From Sphingomonas ginsenosidimutans (GTDB lineage: Bacteria; Pseudomonadota; Alphaproteobacteria; Sphingomonadales; Sphingomonadaceae): a stretch of DNA of 64,000 nt. This document shows, one piece after another, positions 1 through 7,605 of the stretch. Position numbers and translations under genes: made by a program. The notes below the pieces were generated by a model. That model did not search any database. It was not told the origin of the DNA and was given only the letters and a program-made list of their open reading frames with translations. The DNA lies in assembly GCF_002374835.1 (NCBI RefSeq), contig NZ_NWVD01000001.1, positions 1 through 64,000 on the forward strand. Direction: 5' to 3'. Numbering within the stretch: the stretch's first letter is position 1; each line of letters starts with the position of its first letter.

Positions 1-245
1 GACAACGTCCTATGTCGGGAAGCAGCGGCGGGTTTTGGCCAGCAGATATCGATGCGCCGACAACCATCGGCGCGGCATGCAATCTGAGCCAGATGGCTCC
101 CACCGTCAACGGGATCGCTCCCTGCCATAGCAAACGCAGGATCCAGCGGCGCCGGGGCGACCGTGGTCCTCACCATCCTTAAAACGAGATACGCACCCAG
201 GTGGAAGGCCCGAACATTATCTACAGGGTCGCTCGAGGAGCGCCC
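1..245. other. Non-coding flank at the 3' side of the IS110 transposase
   Basis: I see no convincing gene here. A perfect 7-bp stem (GCGCCGA at 54-60 with TCGGCGC at 67-73, 6-base loop) is present. The part nearest the transposase stop should hold the right end of the insertion sequence, but IS110 elements lack terminal inverted repeats and usually make no target duplication, so I cannot fix the junction from sequence alone. Confidence 0.4.
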
Positions 246-280
246 TCACGGCACTTGCAGAGAGGGGTCCTTCCACCTGG
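197..280. repeat. 12-bp inverted repeat straddling the transposase stop codon
   Basis: CCAGGTGGAAGG (197-208) and CCTTCCACCTGG (269-280) are perfect inverse copies separated by 60 bases. One arm lies in the last codons of the transposase gene and the other just beyond its stop. It could form a 3' hairpin in the mRNA, acting as a terminator-like or protective structure, or it could be a sub-terminal repeat of the element. There is no T-run, so simple intrinsic termination is not obvious. Confidence 0.6.
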
Positions 281-1517
281 CATCCGACCGTTCGAGGAAC
301 GGCCGGTACTCTGTTCCCGTCTTGATGACGGCGTGAGCCACGCGCGCCATCTTGGCGGTGAGCGCCGTCATCGCCTTGCGGCGACGGTCGGCATCGTCCG
401 CGTGCCCGGCAATGTATCGTCCGAGCTTGTCGCGGAAGCTGTTGTCGCGCTGACGCGCGGCGACCTGGGCAGCCATCCAGAAGGTGCGGCGCAGGCGCGC
501 GTTGCCGTATTTGGACAGCCTGGTGCGGCCGCGGAACGTGCCCGACTGGCAGGTCGCGAGATCGAGGCCGCAAAACTTCAGGAACTGGCGATGATGGTTG
601 AAGCGGCGCAGATCACCGGCCTCGGCCAGGATGGTCAGCGCATTGATCGGACCGATGCCCGGAATGTTGCGCAGCAGCTGGTAGTCGACGTCATCGGCGA
701 GCCGCGCATGAGCCAGCCGCTCGATCTCGTCGCGCTGGTGGATGAGGCTGCGGCCCTGTGCAATGACCATGCGGAACATGGTGACGGCGGCGGAGTCCTC
801 CGGCACCGGCAGTGCCGTCGAGGCGAACGCCGTCTCGTAGATGTCGTTGATGAGGCGTGCCTTGGAGACCTTGCGGCCGATGAGCGGCCACGCCGCGGCC
901 GAGAACGCCTCGCGGTCCAGTGCCGTGATGGTGGCCGGCGTCGGAAACCGCTCGATGAGCGCGAGAAACCAGTCGGACCGGCTGTTACCTGCGAAGCGGG
1001 CGATCTCGGGGAAGTACAGCGGCAGATAGTGGGTCAGGATCCGGTGCCAGGTCTGCGTCTTCATCCTGGAGATCGTCTCGTGGGTCTTCGAGAGTTCCTG
1101 CAGGTCATTGATGCCCGCGGCGAGCGGGTCCACATAGCGCTGCGTCGCACCGATCCGCAGCATGTGGAGGATGACCTGCGCGTCCTTGGGGTCGTTCTTG
1201 TCCCAGCCATTGTGCAACGCCTCGCGTGTTCGGGCGAGCGCGACCGACGAGATGAGGCGCAGCTCAAACCCCGCCGTCAGCAGCCGGTGCGCCAGCGTGC
1301 GATGGTAATTACCCGTCGCCTCGAACCCGACGATGATGGGACGACCGATGGCAGCGAGCTGCTCGACGAAGCCGCCATAGTCCTCCTTGGTCGCCATGAC
1401 GGTCATCCGCCGGCGCCGGCCGCCTTCCGGTCGCTCGATAAGGACCTCCTGCCGGTTCTTGGACATATCGATGGCTACCAGCACGGCGCCGGCAGGCGTA
1501 GAGGTGAGCTTGGTCAT
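246..1517 (-). CDS. IS110-family transposase (DEDD recombinase)
   Basis: Protein of 423 residues that cuts and rejoins DNA for IS110 transposition. The N-terminal RuvC-like DEDD domain shows Asp17 (VAIDMSKN), Glu66 (VGFEATGNY) and the Asp109/Asp112 pair (KNDPKDA). The C-terminal half carries the IS116/IS110/IS902 domain, with the helix-hairpin-helix-like IPGIGP stretch and the conserved serine region SGTFRGRTRLSKYGNARL. Length and domain order fit an intact family member. I chose the ATG at 1517 because GGAGG lies about 9 bases upstream; an in-frame start at 1580 lacks such a site. The start codon and this ribosome site both lie inside a long predicted hairpin. No partner gene is needed by this family. 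The reading frame is uninterrupted, so the element may still be active. Confidence 0.93.
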   Translation of the reverse strand: MTKLTSTPAGAVLVAIDMSKNRQEVLIERPEGGRRRRMTVMATKEDYGGFVEQLAAIGRPIIVGFEATGNYHRTLAHRLLTAGFELRLISSVALARTREALHNGWDKNDPKDAQVILHMLRIGATQRYVDPLAAGINDLQELSKTHETISRMKTQTWHRILTHYLPLYFPEIARFAGNSRSDWFLALIERFPTPATITALDREAFSAAAWPLIGRKVSKARLINDIYETAFASTALPVPEDSAAVTMFRMVIAQGRSLIHQRDEIERLAHARLADDVDYQLLRNIPGIGPINALTILAEAGDLRRFNHHRQFLKFCGLDLATCQSGTFRGRTRLSKYGNARLRRTFWMAAQVAARQRDNSFRDKLGRYIAGHADDADRRRKAMTALTAKMARVAHAVIKTGTEYRPFLERSDARWKDPSLQVP

Positions 1518-1632
1518 GGTCGGTCGGCCTCCAAAGTGTTGTCTCGACAACCTCACTTTAGATACCTGCTGACCGACCATGGCTTGCCCTGATGAAGCCT
1601 GCGGCCGCTTCGCGGCCTTGCCTTCATCAGGG
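1515..1632 (-). ncRNA. Candidate bridge RNA or structured leader of the IS110 element
   Basis: Read on the minus strand, two stacked stem-loops precede the transposase. The first pairs CCCTGATGAAG (1632-1622) with CTTCATCAGGG (1597-1587), encloses a second stem GGCCGC/GCGGCC, and has unpaired bases on both sides between the stems. The next pairs CATGGTCGGTC (1581-1571) with GACCGACCATG (1525-1515, which contains the start codon) and encloses AAAGTG/CACTTT and TTGTC/GACAA. Stems separated by internal loops, lying upstream of an IS110 transposase, are what family knowledge predicts for a bridge RNA. The stems are seen in the sequence; the bridge-RNA role is inferred. Alternatively the structure may only hide the start codon and limit translation. 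Confidence 0.5.
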
Positions 1633-1835
1633 CCATAGCGGCCCCCGAACCAGCGCTTCCCAATGTGCTATGGCGCCGAGTTTATCGCCAATGCCGTCGA
1701 GTGCCGGGGGCATCATGAGACGGCGCTTCGGATAGCGCAGACGGCCTTGGTACCGCTTGACCTTTACCGCACGTCCTGCCGGGGTAAAACAGGGCTCGCT
1801 GACGGCGTGACAAGCTGATCTGGCAACAGAAAGAC

Positions 1836-1864
1836 GTTACGGGTTGTGGCATGTCATTCGTCAC
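1836..1864 (+). promoter_or_regulatory. Candidate ECF (FecI-type) promoter before the sigma factor gene
   Basis: GTTACG at 1836-1841, a 17-base spacer and CGTCAC at 1859-1864. The same hexamer, spacer length and CGTC core occur before the TonB receptor gene at 3414-3442. Transcription would begin near 1871, just before the ATG at 1874, implying a very short leader and arguing against the TTG at 1844 as start. The motif is seen; its use by this sigma factor is inferred. Confidence 0.45.
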
Positions 1865-1873
1865 GACGTTTTG

Positions 1874-2440
1874 ATGACCGACGATGATGCCCTGAAGCGC
1901 TGGTTCGTGGCCAACGTGCTTCCGCTGGAACGCGACCTCGAGCGCTATCTCGCACGGCATTGTCGGGCGCGGGAGGATGTCATCGATCTGCGGCAGGAAG
2001 TGTATGAACATGCCGTGGCCGCCGCGCGCAAAAGCCTTCCGCTCAATACCCGTCCCTTCGTGCTGACGGTCGCGCGCAATCTGCTGATCGATCGTGCCCG
2101 GCGGGCGAAGGTGATTTCATTCGAACAGATGGCGGACCTCGACGAACTGAACATGCCCGATCTTGACGAGGCGGACCGCGCACTGACGGCGCGCGACGAA
2201 CTCCGGCGGGCGATGGTCGGGCTGGACCAGTTGCCCCCGCGTTGTCGTGAGGTCGTGCGGCTGCGGCGCGTGGAGGGGCTGAACATCCGGGAAACCGCCG
2301 ACCGGCTCGGCGTCGGTCACCATACGGTCGAGCGGCAGTTGACGCTCGGCCTCCGGGCATTGGCCAATTTCATGCTCGGCGGGAATGCGCGGATCGAACG
2401 CAAGCCGGGGCTGGCCCCGCGACGGAAGCGAACGCAATGA
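1874..2440 (+). CDS. FecI-like ECF RNA polymerase sigma factor
   Basis: Protein of 188 residues that should direct RNA polymerase to the promoters of this locus when released by the FecR protein next to it. Region 2 is visible in the first half (DLRQEVY, then LTVARNLLIDRARR). Region 4 is in the second half (LDQLPPRCREVVRLRRVEGLNIRETADRLGV and a helix-turn-helix ending HHTVERQL). This is the size and pattern of the FecI family. An in-frame TTG at 1844 would add ten residues; I prefer the ATG at 1874 because the added residues resemble no family N-terminus and a candidate promoter overlaps that stretch. The stop overlaps the FecR start (ATGA), which indicates co-translation. The sigma, FecR and STN receptor order is that of cell-surface signalling systems. 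Confidence 0.9.
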   Translation: MTDDDALKRWFVANVLPLERDLERYLARHCRAREDVIDLRQEVYEHAVAAARKSLPLNTRPFVLTVARNLLIDRARRAKVISFEQMADLDELNMPDLDEADRALTARDELRRAMVGLDQLPPRCREVVRLRRVEGLNIRETADRLGVGHHTVERQLTLGLRALANFMLGGNARIERKPGLAPRRKRTQ

Positions 2441-3405
2441 CCGGCCGTAACGACATCGAGGCGCGCGCCGCCGCCTGGTTGGTACGTCGCGACCAGCCCG
2501 AATGGAGCGCGACGGACGACGAGGCGCTCAGGGTCTGGCTGTCGGAGAGCGATGCGCACAAGGTTGCGCTATGGCGGCTGGAGGCAGGCTGGGAGGCCAC
2601 CGCGCGGCTCGCCGCGGCGCGGAGCGTGGCCGTGGAAAAACCTTCGCTGAACCGGCTGCTGGAAAGCCGCGCGCTTCAGGCGCTGGCAGCCAGCCTTGTC
2701 CTGATATGCCTGTTCGCCGCGGCGGTCGTTCCGGAATGGGTGCGACGCGACCAGCCGCCGCCGCCCCGCCGGTTCGCCACTGCCGTTGGCGAACATCGCG
2801 CGGTGCGCCTGCCCGATGGCAGCGCGGTGACGCTCAACACGGCCAGTACGATGCGGGCCGCGGTCGACAGCGGTCGGCGCGCCGTCTGGCTTGATCGCGG
2901 CGAAGCCTATTTCGACGTGGCCCATGACGCGCGCCATCCGTTCGTGATTCATGCCGGGGACCGGGTGGTGACGGTCCTCGGCACCCGCTTCTCGGTACGA
3001 CGCGACGGCGGGATGGTCACCGTCGCTGTCATCGAAGGTCGCGTCCGGGTGGAGGATGCTGCCAAGGGCGAGCGCGGACGGGCGGCCGTCCTCACCGCCG
3101 GCAACGTCGCCATTTCGCGAGGAACGTCGATGCTGCTGACCGACCGCTCATCCGCGCGGGCGCAAGCGGCGCTGTCGTGGCGACGGGGCATGCTCACCTT
3201 CGACCGGACGACGCTGGAAGAGGCTGCAGCCGAGTTCAACCGCTACAACCGCCGTCAAATCCGGATCGCCGACCCGCAGGCGGCGCAGATCCGGATCGGC
3301 GGCACGTTCGATGCGACTGACATCGATGCGTTCGCGCGGCTGATGCGCGCTGGGTTCGGACTGGCGGTGCGCGAAGAGGCGGATACGATCACGATAAATT
3401 CCTGA
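2437..3405 (+). CDS. FecR-family anti-sigma regulator
   Basis: Inner-membrane protein of 322 residues that should hold the neighbouring sigma factor until the outer-membrane receptor signals ligand binding. The N-terminal cytoplasmic segment (about residues 5-65) is the DUF4880-type sigma-binding domain with the WLSESDAH stretch. One membrane helix follows (about 80-100, LQALAASLVLICLFAAAVV). The periplasmic FecR domain runs roughly 110-215 (LPDGSAVTLNTAS, LDRGEAYFDVAHD, HPFVIHAGDRVVTVLGTRFSV). The C-terminal 80 residues resemble the STN-like DUF4974 domain (LTFDRTTLEEAAAEFNRYN) that contacts the receptor signalling domain. Length is normal. It overlaps the sigma gene by four bases and lies 83 bases before the receptor ATG, with a candidate promoter between. 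Confidence 0.92.
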   Translation: MTGRNDIEARAAAWLVRRDQPEWSATDDEALRVWLSESDAHKVALWRLEAGWEATARLAAARSVAVEKPSLNRLLESRALQALAASLVLICLFAAAVVPEWVRRDQPPPPRRFATAVGEHRAVRLPDGSAVTLNTASTMRAAVDSGRRAVWLDRGEAYFDVAHDARHPFVIHAGDRVVTVLGTRFSVRRDGGMVTVAVIEGRVRVEDAAKGERGRAAVLTAGNVAISRGTSMLLTDRSSARAQAALSWRRGMLTFDRTTLEEAAAEFNRYNRRQIRIADPQAAQIRIGGTFDATDIDAFARLMRAGFGLAVREEADTITINS

Positions 3406-3413
3406 TCGATTGC

Positions 3414-3442
3414 GTTACGACTTTCCGCGCCCCGCCCGTCTA
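3414..3442 (+). promoter_or_regulatory. Candidate ECF (FecI-type) promoter before the TonB receptor gene
   Basis: GTTACG at 3414-3419, a 17-base spacer and CGTCTA at 3437-3442. It repeats the arrangement seen before the sigma gene (1836-1864). Transcription would start near 3449 and leave a leader of about 40 bases carrying the strong ribosome site at 3476-3485. The hydrolase genes downstream are so closely packed that this promoter could drive the whole block to 11303. Confidence 0.5.
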
Positions 3443-3488
3443 GCGTTGCAGAAGGCCCGAAGAGGCCGTGCAATATCGGAGGGGGAAT

Positions 3489-6251
3489 ATGCCCGGGAAG
3501 TATAAGTTCCTGATCGCGGCGGCATTCGCAAGTAGCTGGACGGCAACGCCTTCGTGGTCGCAGTCGCGAGCCGAAACGGCGAACCGGGTCCGCACGTACA
3601 GCATTGCGCCCGGATCGATGCGCGCGGCGCTCGACGCCTGGGCACGACAGTCTGGCACGCCGGTGCTGTATCGCAGCGAGGAAGTCGACGCGTTGCGGTC
3701 GCGCGGCGTGCGTGGAAAGCTGGACGCGGTCGCCGCATTGCGGGCGGTGGTGGGTGGCTCCGGCCTGATCCTGCATCGCGATCGCAGCGGCGCGATCGCC
3801 GTGACGCGGATGCCGGCCCCGGACCGCACGGCGGCGATCGCGCTTGCCGCGCAACCGGCTGCGGCGCCCGCCCAGGAAGACGATTCCATCGGCGACATCG
3901 TCGTGACCGCGCGTCGTACGGCGGAACGTGGCCAGCGGGTTCCGGTGGCGATCACCGCCTTCTCGCAGGATGCGATCCGCGAAAAGGGCATCAACAACGG
4001 AACCGACCTCCAGAATTTCACGCCGTCCCTGTCGGTGGTCGGCGACGTCGCGCGCAATCAGGAAACCTACACCATCCGCGGCATGGGCGGGACCGGCGGT
4101 CCGGGTGCAGGGAGCGGTCCCGGTGTGGTCGGCTATTTCGCCGAAGTCCCCACCAGCGTCAGCGGCCCGGGCAATTTCTACGACCTTGCATCCTTGCAGG
4201 TCCTGAAAGGCCCGCAGGGAACGCTGTTCGGGCGCAATACGACCGGCGGTGCGGTTCTGCTGGAGCCGCAACGGCCGCAGATGAACAAGGTCGAAGGTTA
4301 TGTCGACGGGACGATCGGCAACCTTCAGCGCAAGAGCGTTCAAGGCGCGCTGAACGTCCCGATCGTCGACGACGTGCTGGCGATCCGCTTCGCCGGGCAG
4401 CTGGACAAGCGCGAAGGCTATGTCCGCGACGTCATCACCGGGCGCGACTATCTGAACCGCAACAATTTCAGCCTGCGCCTCGGCATCCAGTTCGATCCGA
4501 CCGCCACGATCAGCAACTATACCGCTGTCAGCTATCAGGAGGTCGACGAACATGGCGGCGGCAGCATCCTGCTCGCGGTCAATCCCGCGCGCCCCTATGC
4601 CGCGCTGTTGCAGCCCTATCTCGCGGCCCAGCAGGCGCGCGGCGTGCGCCGGACCGCGCTGAGCGTGCCGACGTTCGAGAAGGCGAAGAACTTCCTTGTC
4701 CTCAACAACACCGAATGGCGCGTCAGCGATACGTTCACACTCAAGAACATCTTCAGCTACGCGCGCACCCGCTCGACCAGCGCCACCGACCGCGATTCGA
4801 CGACGCTGCCGATCGCCGACCTGCTCGGCGCCTATCCTGGCAGCTGGAACAACAACCTGCGCACCATCACCGAGGAAATGCAGGCGCGCTACGACGACGG
4901 CACGCTCAGGGTGCAGGCCGGCGGCTTCTTCCTCGACCAGAAGACGCCGGCGCCGCTCACCTTCGCCACCGTAAACCCGATGCAGGTCGGCGGTATCCTG
5001 GGTGGCGGTCCGTTGATGATCCCACAGCCGTTGCAGGCGGCGCTCGGCCTGACCAGCCCGCTGGTCCCCGCACTCACCCTGCAACCGAGCGCTCATGTCG
5101 ACGGACGGAGCAAGGCGGCCTATGCGCAGGTACAGTATAAGATCGTTCCGACGCTGACCGCCACCGCCGGCTTCCGCTGGACCTGGGACGAGTTCGGCGG
5201 CGATATCCAGAGCTATCAGGACCCCGCCAGTTACCAGATCTTCAACCGGCTGGCGGCACTCGGGATCATCAGCCCCGCCCAGGCGGCGCAGGTGGCGGAT
5301 TTGAACGCCGGGCTGTGCGTCTACGACGCGTACCAGGCGGTCGCCGCCGGTCGCTTGCCCACGCTCAAATATCCGAACTGCACTTCGCCGACCTTCAGGG
5401 GTAAGAGCAACGGCCCGACCTGGCAGCTGGGGCTCGACTGGCAGGCGGATCCGCAGACCCTGCTCTACGCCGTATCGCGACGGGGCTATAAATCAGGAGC
5501 GAGCAACCCGATCGTGTCACTGTTCCTTGGTGAGGAGCATCCGCTGTTCGCGGTGAAGCCCGAACAGGTGACCGATGCCGAATTGGGGCTGAAGCGCGAC
5601 TGGATCTTCGGCGAGGTCAAGGCACGGACGAACATCGCCGCCTTCTATACTTGGTACAACGATATCCAGGTCATCCAGCGCGCCGCGATCGCCGGATCGG
5701 ACATCCTGACCAACGCGCAGCGCGCGCGGGTGATGGGGCTGGAGTTTGAAGGCATGTTGGTCCCGGTCAAGGGCCTGACTCTCGGCGCAACCTATTCGTA
5801 CAACTCGGCCAAGTATCTGCAGTATGACACGATTGCGATCCCCGCGATCCCGCAGGCGCTGACCGCCGCGCAGCCGAGCCGCGACCTTGCCGGCACACCC
5901 TTTTCCTTCGTGCCGAAGCATAAATACAACCTCACCGCGAGCGTCGACCTACCCCTCCCTGAACGCGAGGGGACGCTCCAGCTGACCGGCAACTGGTCGT
6001 ATCAGACCAGTCAGCGCGTCACGCCCGAGGCACAGCCGTTCGACACGATCGCGGGATACGGCCTTCTGAACCTTCGACTCGACTGGCGCGATGTGCGCGG
6101 CTTCCCGCTCGACCTCGCCTTCTACGGCACCAACATCCTGAACCGGGAGTATCGCGTGACCGCCAACCCCAGCTACAACAATTCGGGCTTCATCGGCTCG
6201 ATCTATGGCGAGCCGGCGCAATATGGCGTCCAGCTCCGCTATCGCTTTTGA
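3489..6251 (+). CDS. TonB-dependent receptor with N-terminal STN signalling domain
   Basis: Outer-membrane receptor of 920 residues. In order: a signal peptide (about 1-25), an STN domain (about 34-110, starting YSIAPGSMRAALDAW) that relays ligand binding to FecR, a TonB box (DIVVTA, near residue 136), a plug (ITAFSQDAIREKG to about 250, with LQVLKGPQGTLFGRNTTGG) and a 22-strand-type barrel ending in aromatic Phe (YGVQLRYRF). I chose the ATG at 3489 because GGAGGGGG precedes it; the GTG at 3468 has none. The STN domain makes it a transducer receptor paired with the sigma/FecR genes just upstream. The substrate is unknown. Co-location with exported glycosidase and esterases rather than siderophore genes suggests a plant-derived or acylated glycoside instead of iron (inference). 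Confidence 0.93.
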   Translation: MPGKYKFLIAAAFASSWTATPSWSQSRAETANRVRTYSIAPGSMRAALDAWARQSGTPVLYRSEEVDALRSRGVRGKLDAVAALRAVVGGSGLILHRDRSGAIAVTRMPAPDRTAAIALAAQPAAAPAQEDDSIGDIVVTARRTAERGQRVPVAITAFSQDAIREKGINNGTDLQNFTPSLSVVGDVARNQETYTIRGMGGTGGPGAGSGPGVVGYFAEVPTSVSGPGNFYDLASLQVLKGPQGTLFGRNTTGGAVLLEPQRPQMNKVEGYVDGTIGNLQRKSVQGALNVPIVDDVLAIRFAGQLDKREGYVRDVITGRDYLNRNNFSLRLGIQFDPTATISNYTAVSYQEVDEHGGGSILLAVNPARPYAALLQPYLAAQQARGVRRTALSVPTFEKAKNFLVLNNTEWRVSDTFTLKNIFSYARTRSTSATDRDSTTLPIADLLGAYPGSWNNNLRTITEEMQARYDDGTLRVQAGGFFLDQKTPAPLTFATVNPMQVGGILGGGPLMIPQPLQAALGLTSPLVPALTLQPSAHVDGRSKAAYAQVQYKIVPTLTATAGFRWTWDEFGGDIQSYQDPASYQIFNRLAALGIISPAQAAQVADLNAGLCVYDAYQAVAAGRLPTLKYPNCTSPTFRGKSNGPTWQLGLDWQADPQTLLYAVSRRGYKSGASNPIVSLFLGEEHPLFAVKPEQVTDAELGLKRDWIFGEVKARTNIAAFYTWYNDIQVIQRAAIAGSDILTNAQRARVMGLEFEGMLVPVKGLTLGATYSYNSAKYLQYDTIAIPAIPQALTAAQPSRDLAGTPFSFVPKHKYNLTASVDLPLPEREGTLQLTGNWSYQTSQRVTPEAQPFDTIAGYGLLNLRLDWRDVRGFPLDLAFYGTNILNREYRVTANPSYNNSGFIGSIYGEPAQYGVQLRYRF

Positions 6252-6264
6252 GGGGCGATCGGAC

Positions 6265-7605
6265 ATGACGCGCCATACCGCGATTCTCCCCGTCATCCTG
6301 CTGGCCAGCGCCGCCATCGCCCAGCAATCTCCGACCGCGTTCCAGCCAACCGCTGCCCAAGCCGCATTACAGTCCAAAGCACGAGCAGCCGGCGCTACCG
6401 GGCTGGCCGCAACGGCTGCACCCGGCGGCGGCATGATCCTGAACGGCACCGTCGAAGGACGCCGGTTCGTTCTGACCCTTCCGCCCAACTGGACCGGGGA
6501 GACGGTGCTGTTCGGGCAGGGCTATGCGCTGCCCGGCACGCCACCGACGGTCCCGGCCGACCCGCTGGCAAAGGACCCGGGCGGGGGGCTGTTCCATCAC
6601 CTGTATGCGCAAGGGATCGCCAGCGGCATCGCTGCGGTCGACAAGAACGGCATCGCGACCGAGACTGCGACGCGCAACACCATGCGGTTGCGTGCGCTGG
6701 CGGTTAAACTGGGGGCTAAGCGCTTCTATGCGGTCGGCGGATCGATGGGTGGCAACATCGTCCTGTCACTCATCGAGAACTATCCCAGGGCCTTTTCCGG
6801 CGCGCTGGCGATGTGCGGGGTGACGCAGGGCTGGCTGGCGATGGTACGGCAACTTGCCGACATGCGCGGCGCCTATGACGTGCTGACCGAGGGAACGCCC
6901 TATGCACTGCCCGGCGGCAAGGACCTGACCCGCTCGGCACTGCCGATCGTGCCGCCGGCCGATGGTACGACGTCGGGTGATGCGTTCCGCGAGGCGCAGA
7001 AGACCAAGCTGCTGTCGCCGATCCTCGCGCTTTTCCTCGCTGCCGAGGCGAACCCGCAGGGACCGGAGGCGCGGATCATCCGGCAGGTCGCGGCAGTCGG
7101 CGGATTCGCGCCTGATCCGGCAGCGCTTGGCGCACCGATCTCTTCGGCGGCCCTTGGCATGGACGACATCAAGGCCACGATGGGCGGCCTGCCGATCGGC
7201 AATCGCGACACCGTCTACGCACCGCCCGAGATGAACGCGGCGGAAGCGGCGGCGTTCAACCGCAAGATGCAACGCTACGATGCCGATCCTCGGGCGGTCG
7301 CCTATGCGCAGCGCTGGCACGAGGCGACAGGACGATTCCGTATCCCGCTGGTCACGGTGCATCAAACGATCGACTCGCTCGTTCCCTATGCGCAGTCGGA
7401 AGGGCTGGGCCGGATCACCGCCGCCGCCGGCAACGGCACCCGGCTGGCGCAATATGCGGTGCCGCCGACGAAGATCGCGCTGCCCGGCGGCCTAAGCGGG
7501 TATACGCATTGCGGTTTCACGCCTGCCCAGAACATCGCCGCGTTCGATGCGATGCGCACCTGGGTCCGGACCGGGCGCAAGCCAGGACCGGATGCAGTGC
7601 GATGA
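6265..7605 (+). CDS. Exported alpha/beta hydrolase, paralogue of 9954-11303
   Basis: Protein of 446 residues with a cleavable signal peptide (about 1-19, ending ASAAIA). The serine-hydrolase fold is shown by a nucleophile elbow GGSMGG with Ser160. A probable catalytic Asp370 (IDSLVPYAQ) and His415 (GYTHCGF) complete the triad; both stretches are identical in the paralogue at 9954, which supports them. It starts 13 bases after the receptor stop, with GAGGGG about 12 bases before the ATG, and its stop overlaps the GH1 gene, so it belongs to the receptor operon. I do not recognise a named enzyme. An esterase acting on an acylated sugar or aromatic ester is plausible from context only. The ATG at 6265 is preferred over an in-frame start at 6205, which would lie inside the receptor gene. 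Confidence 0.8.
   Translation: MTRHTAILPVILLASAAIAQQSPTAFQPTAAQAALQSKARAAGATGLAATAAPGGGMILNGTVEGRRFVLTLPPNWTGETVLFGQGYALPGTPPTVPADPLAKDPGGGLFHHLYAQGIASGIAAVDKNGIATETATRNTMRLRALAVKLGAKRFYAVGGSMGGNIVLSLIENYPRAFSGALAMCGVTQGWLAMVRQLADMRGAYDVLTEGTPYALPGGKDLTRSALPIVPPADGTTSGDAFREAQKTKLLSPILALFLAAEANPQGPEARIIRQVAAVGGFAPDPAALGAPISSAALGMDDIKATMGGLPIGNRDTVYAPPEMNAAEAAAFNRKMQRYDADPRAVAYAQRWHEATGRFRIPLVTVHQTIDSLVPYAQSEGLGRITAAAGNGTRLAQYAVPPTKIALPGGLSGYTHCGFTPAQNIAAFDAMRTWVRTGRKPGPDAVR

Larger units (their letters stand above)
197..1632 (-). mobile_element. IS110-family insertion sequence (minimum extent; ends not defined)
   Basis: The element is defined by one DEDD transposase gene on the minus strand, the structured leader upstream of it, and an inverted repeat around its stop codon. 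The limits given are the outermost structures I can tie to the transposase. The true left end (upstream of the gene, higher coordinates) and right end (lower coordinates) may lie further out. Family knowledge: IS110 elements move through a circular intermediate, and a non-coding bridge RNA pairs with donor and target DNA. Confidence 0.6.

Noticed and set aside
201..1592. A 463-residue open frame on the plus strand over the IS110 transposase
   Set aside because: It is the antisense shadow of the transposase, rich in Arg/Ala/His and without domain motifs. Many similar long antisense frames exist in this GC-rich DNA (for example 12157-15705).
1672..1716. Reading frame with EFIANAV next to the IS110 leader, like the integrase core of IS3 transposases
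   Set aside because: Only seven residues match; the sequence before and after does not continue the family pattern, so it is probably chance.
1844..1873. TTG at 1844 as the sigma factor start
   Set aside because: The extra ten residues resemble nothing in the family and a candidate promoter overlaps them; the ATG at 1874 gives the normal N-terminus.
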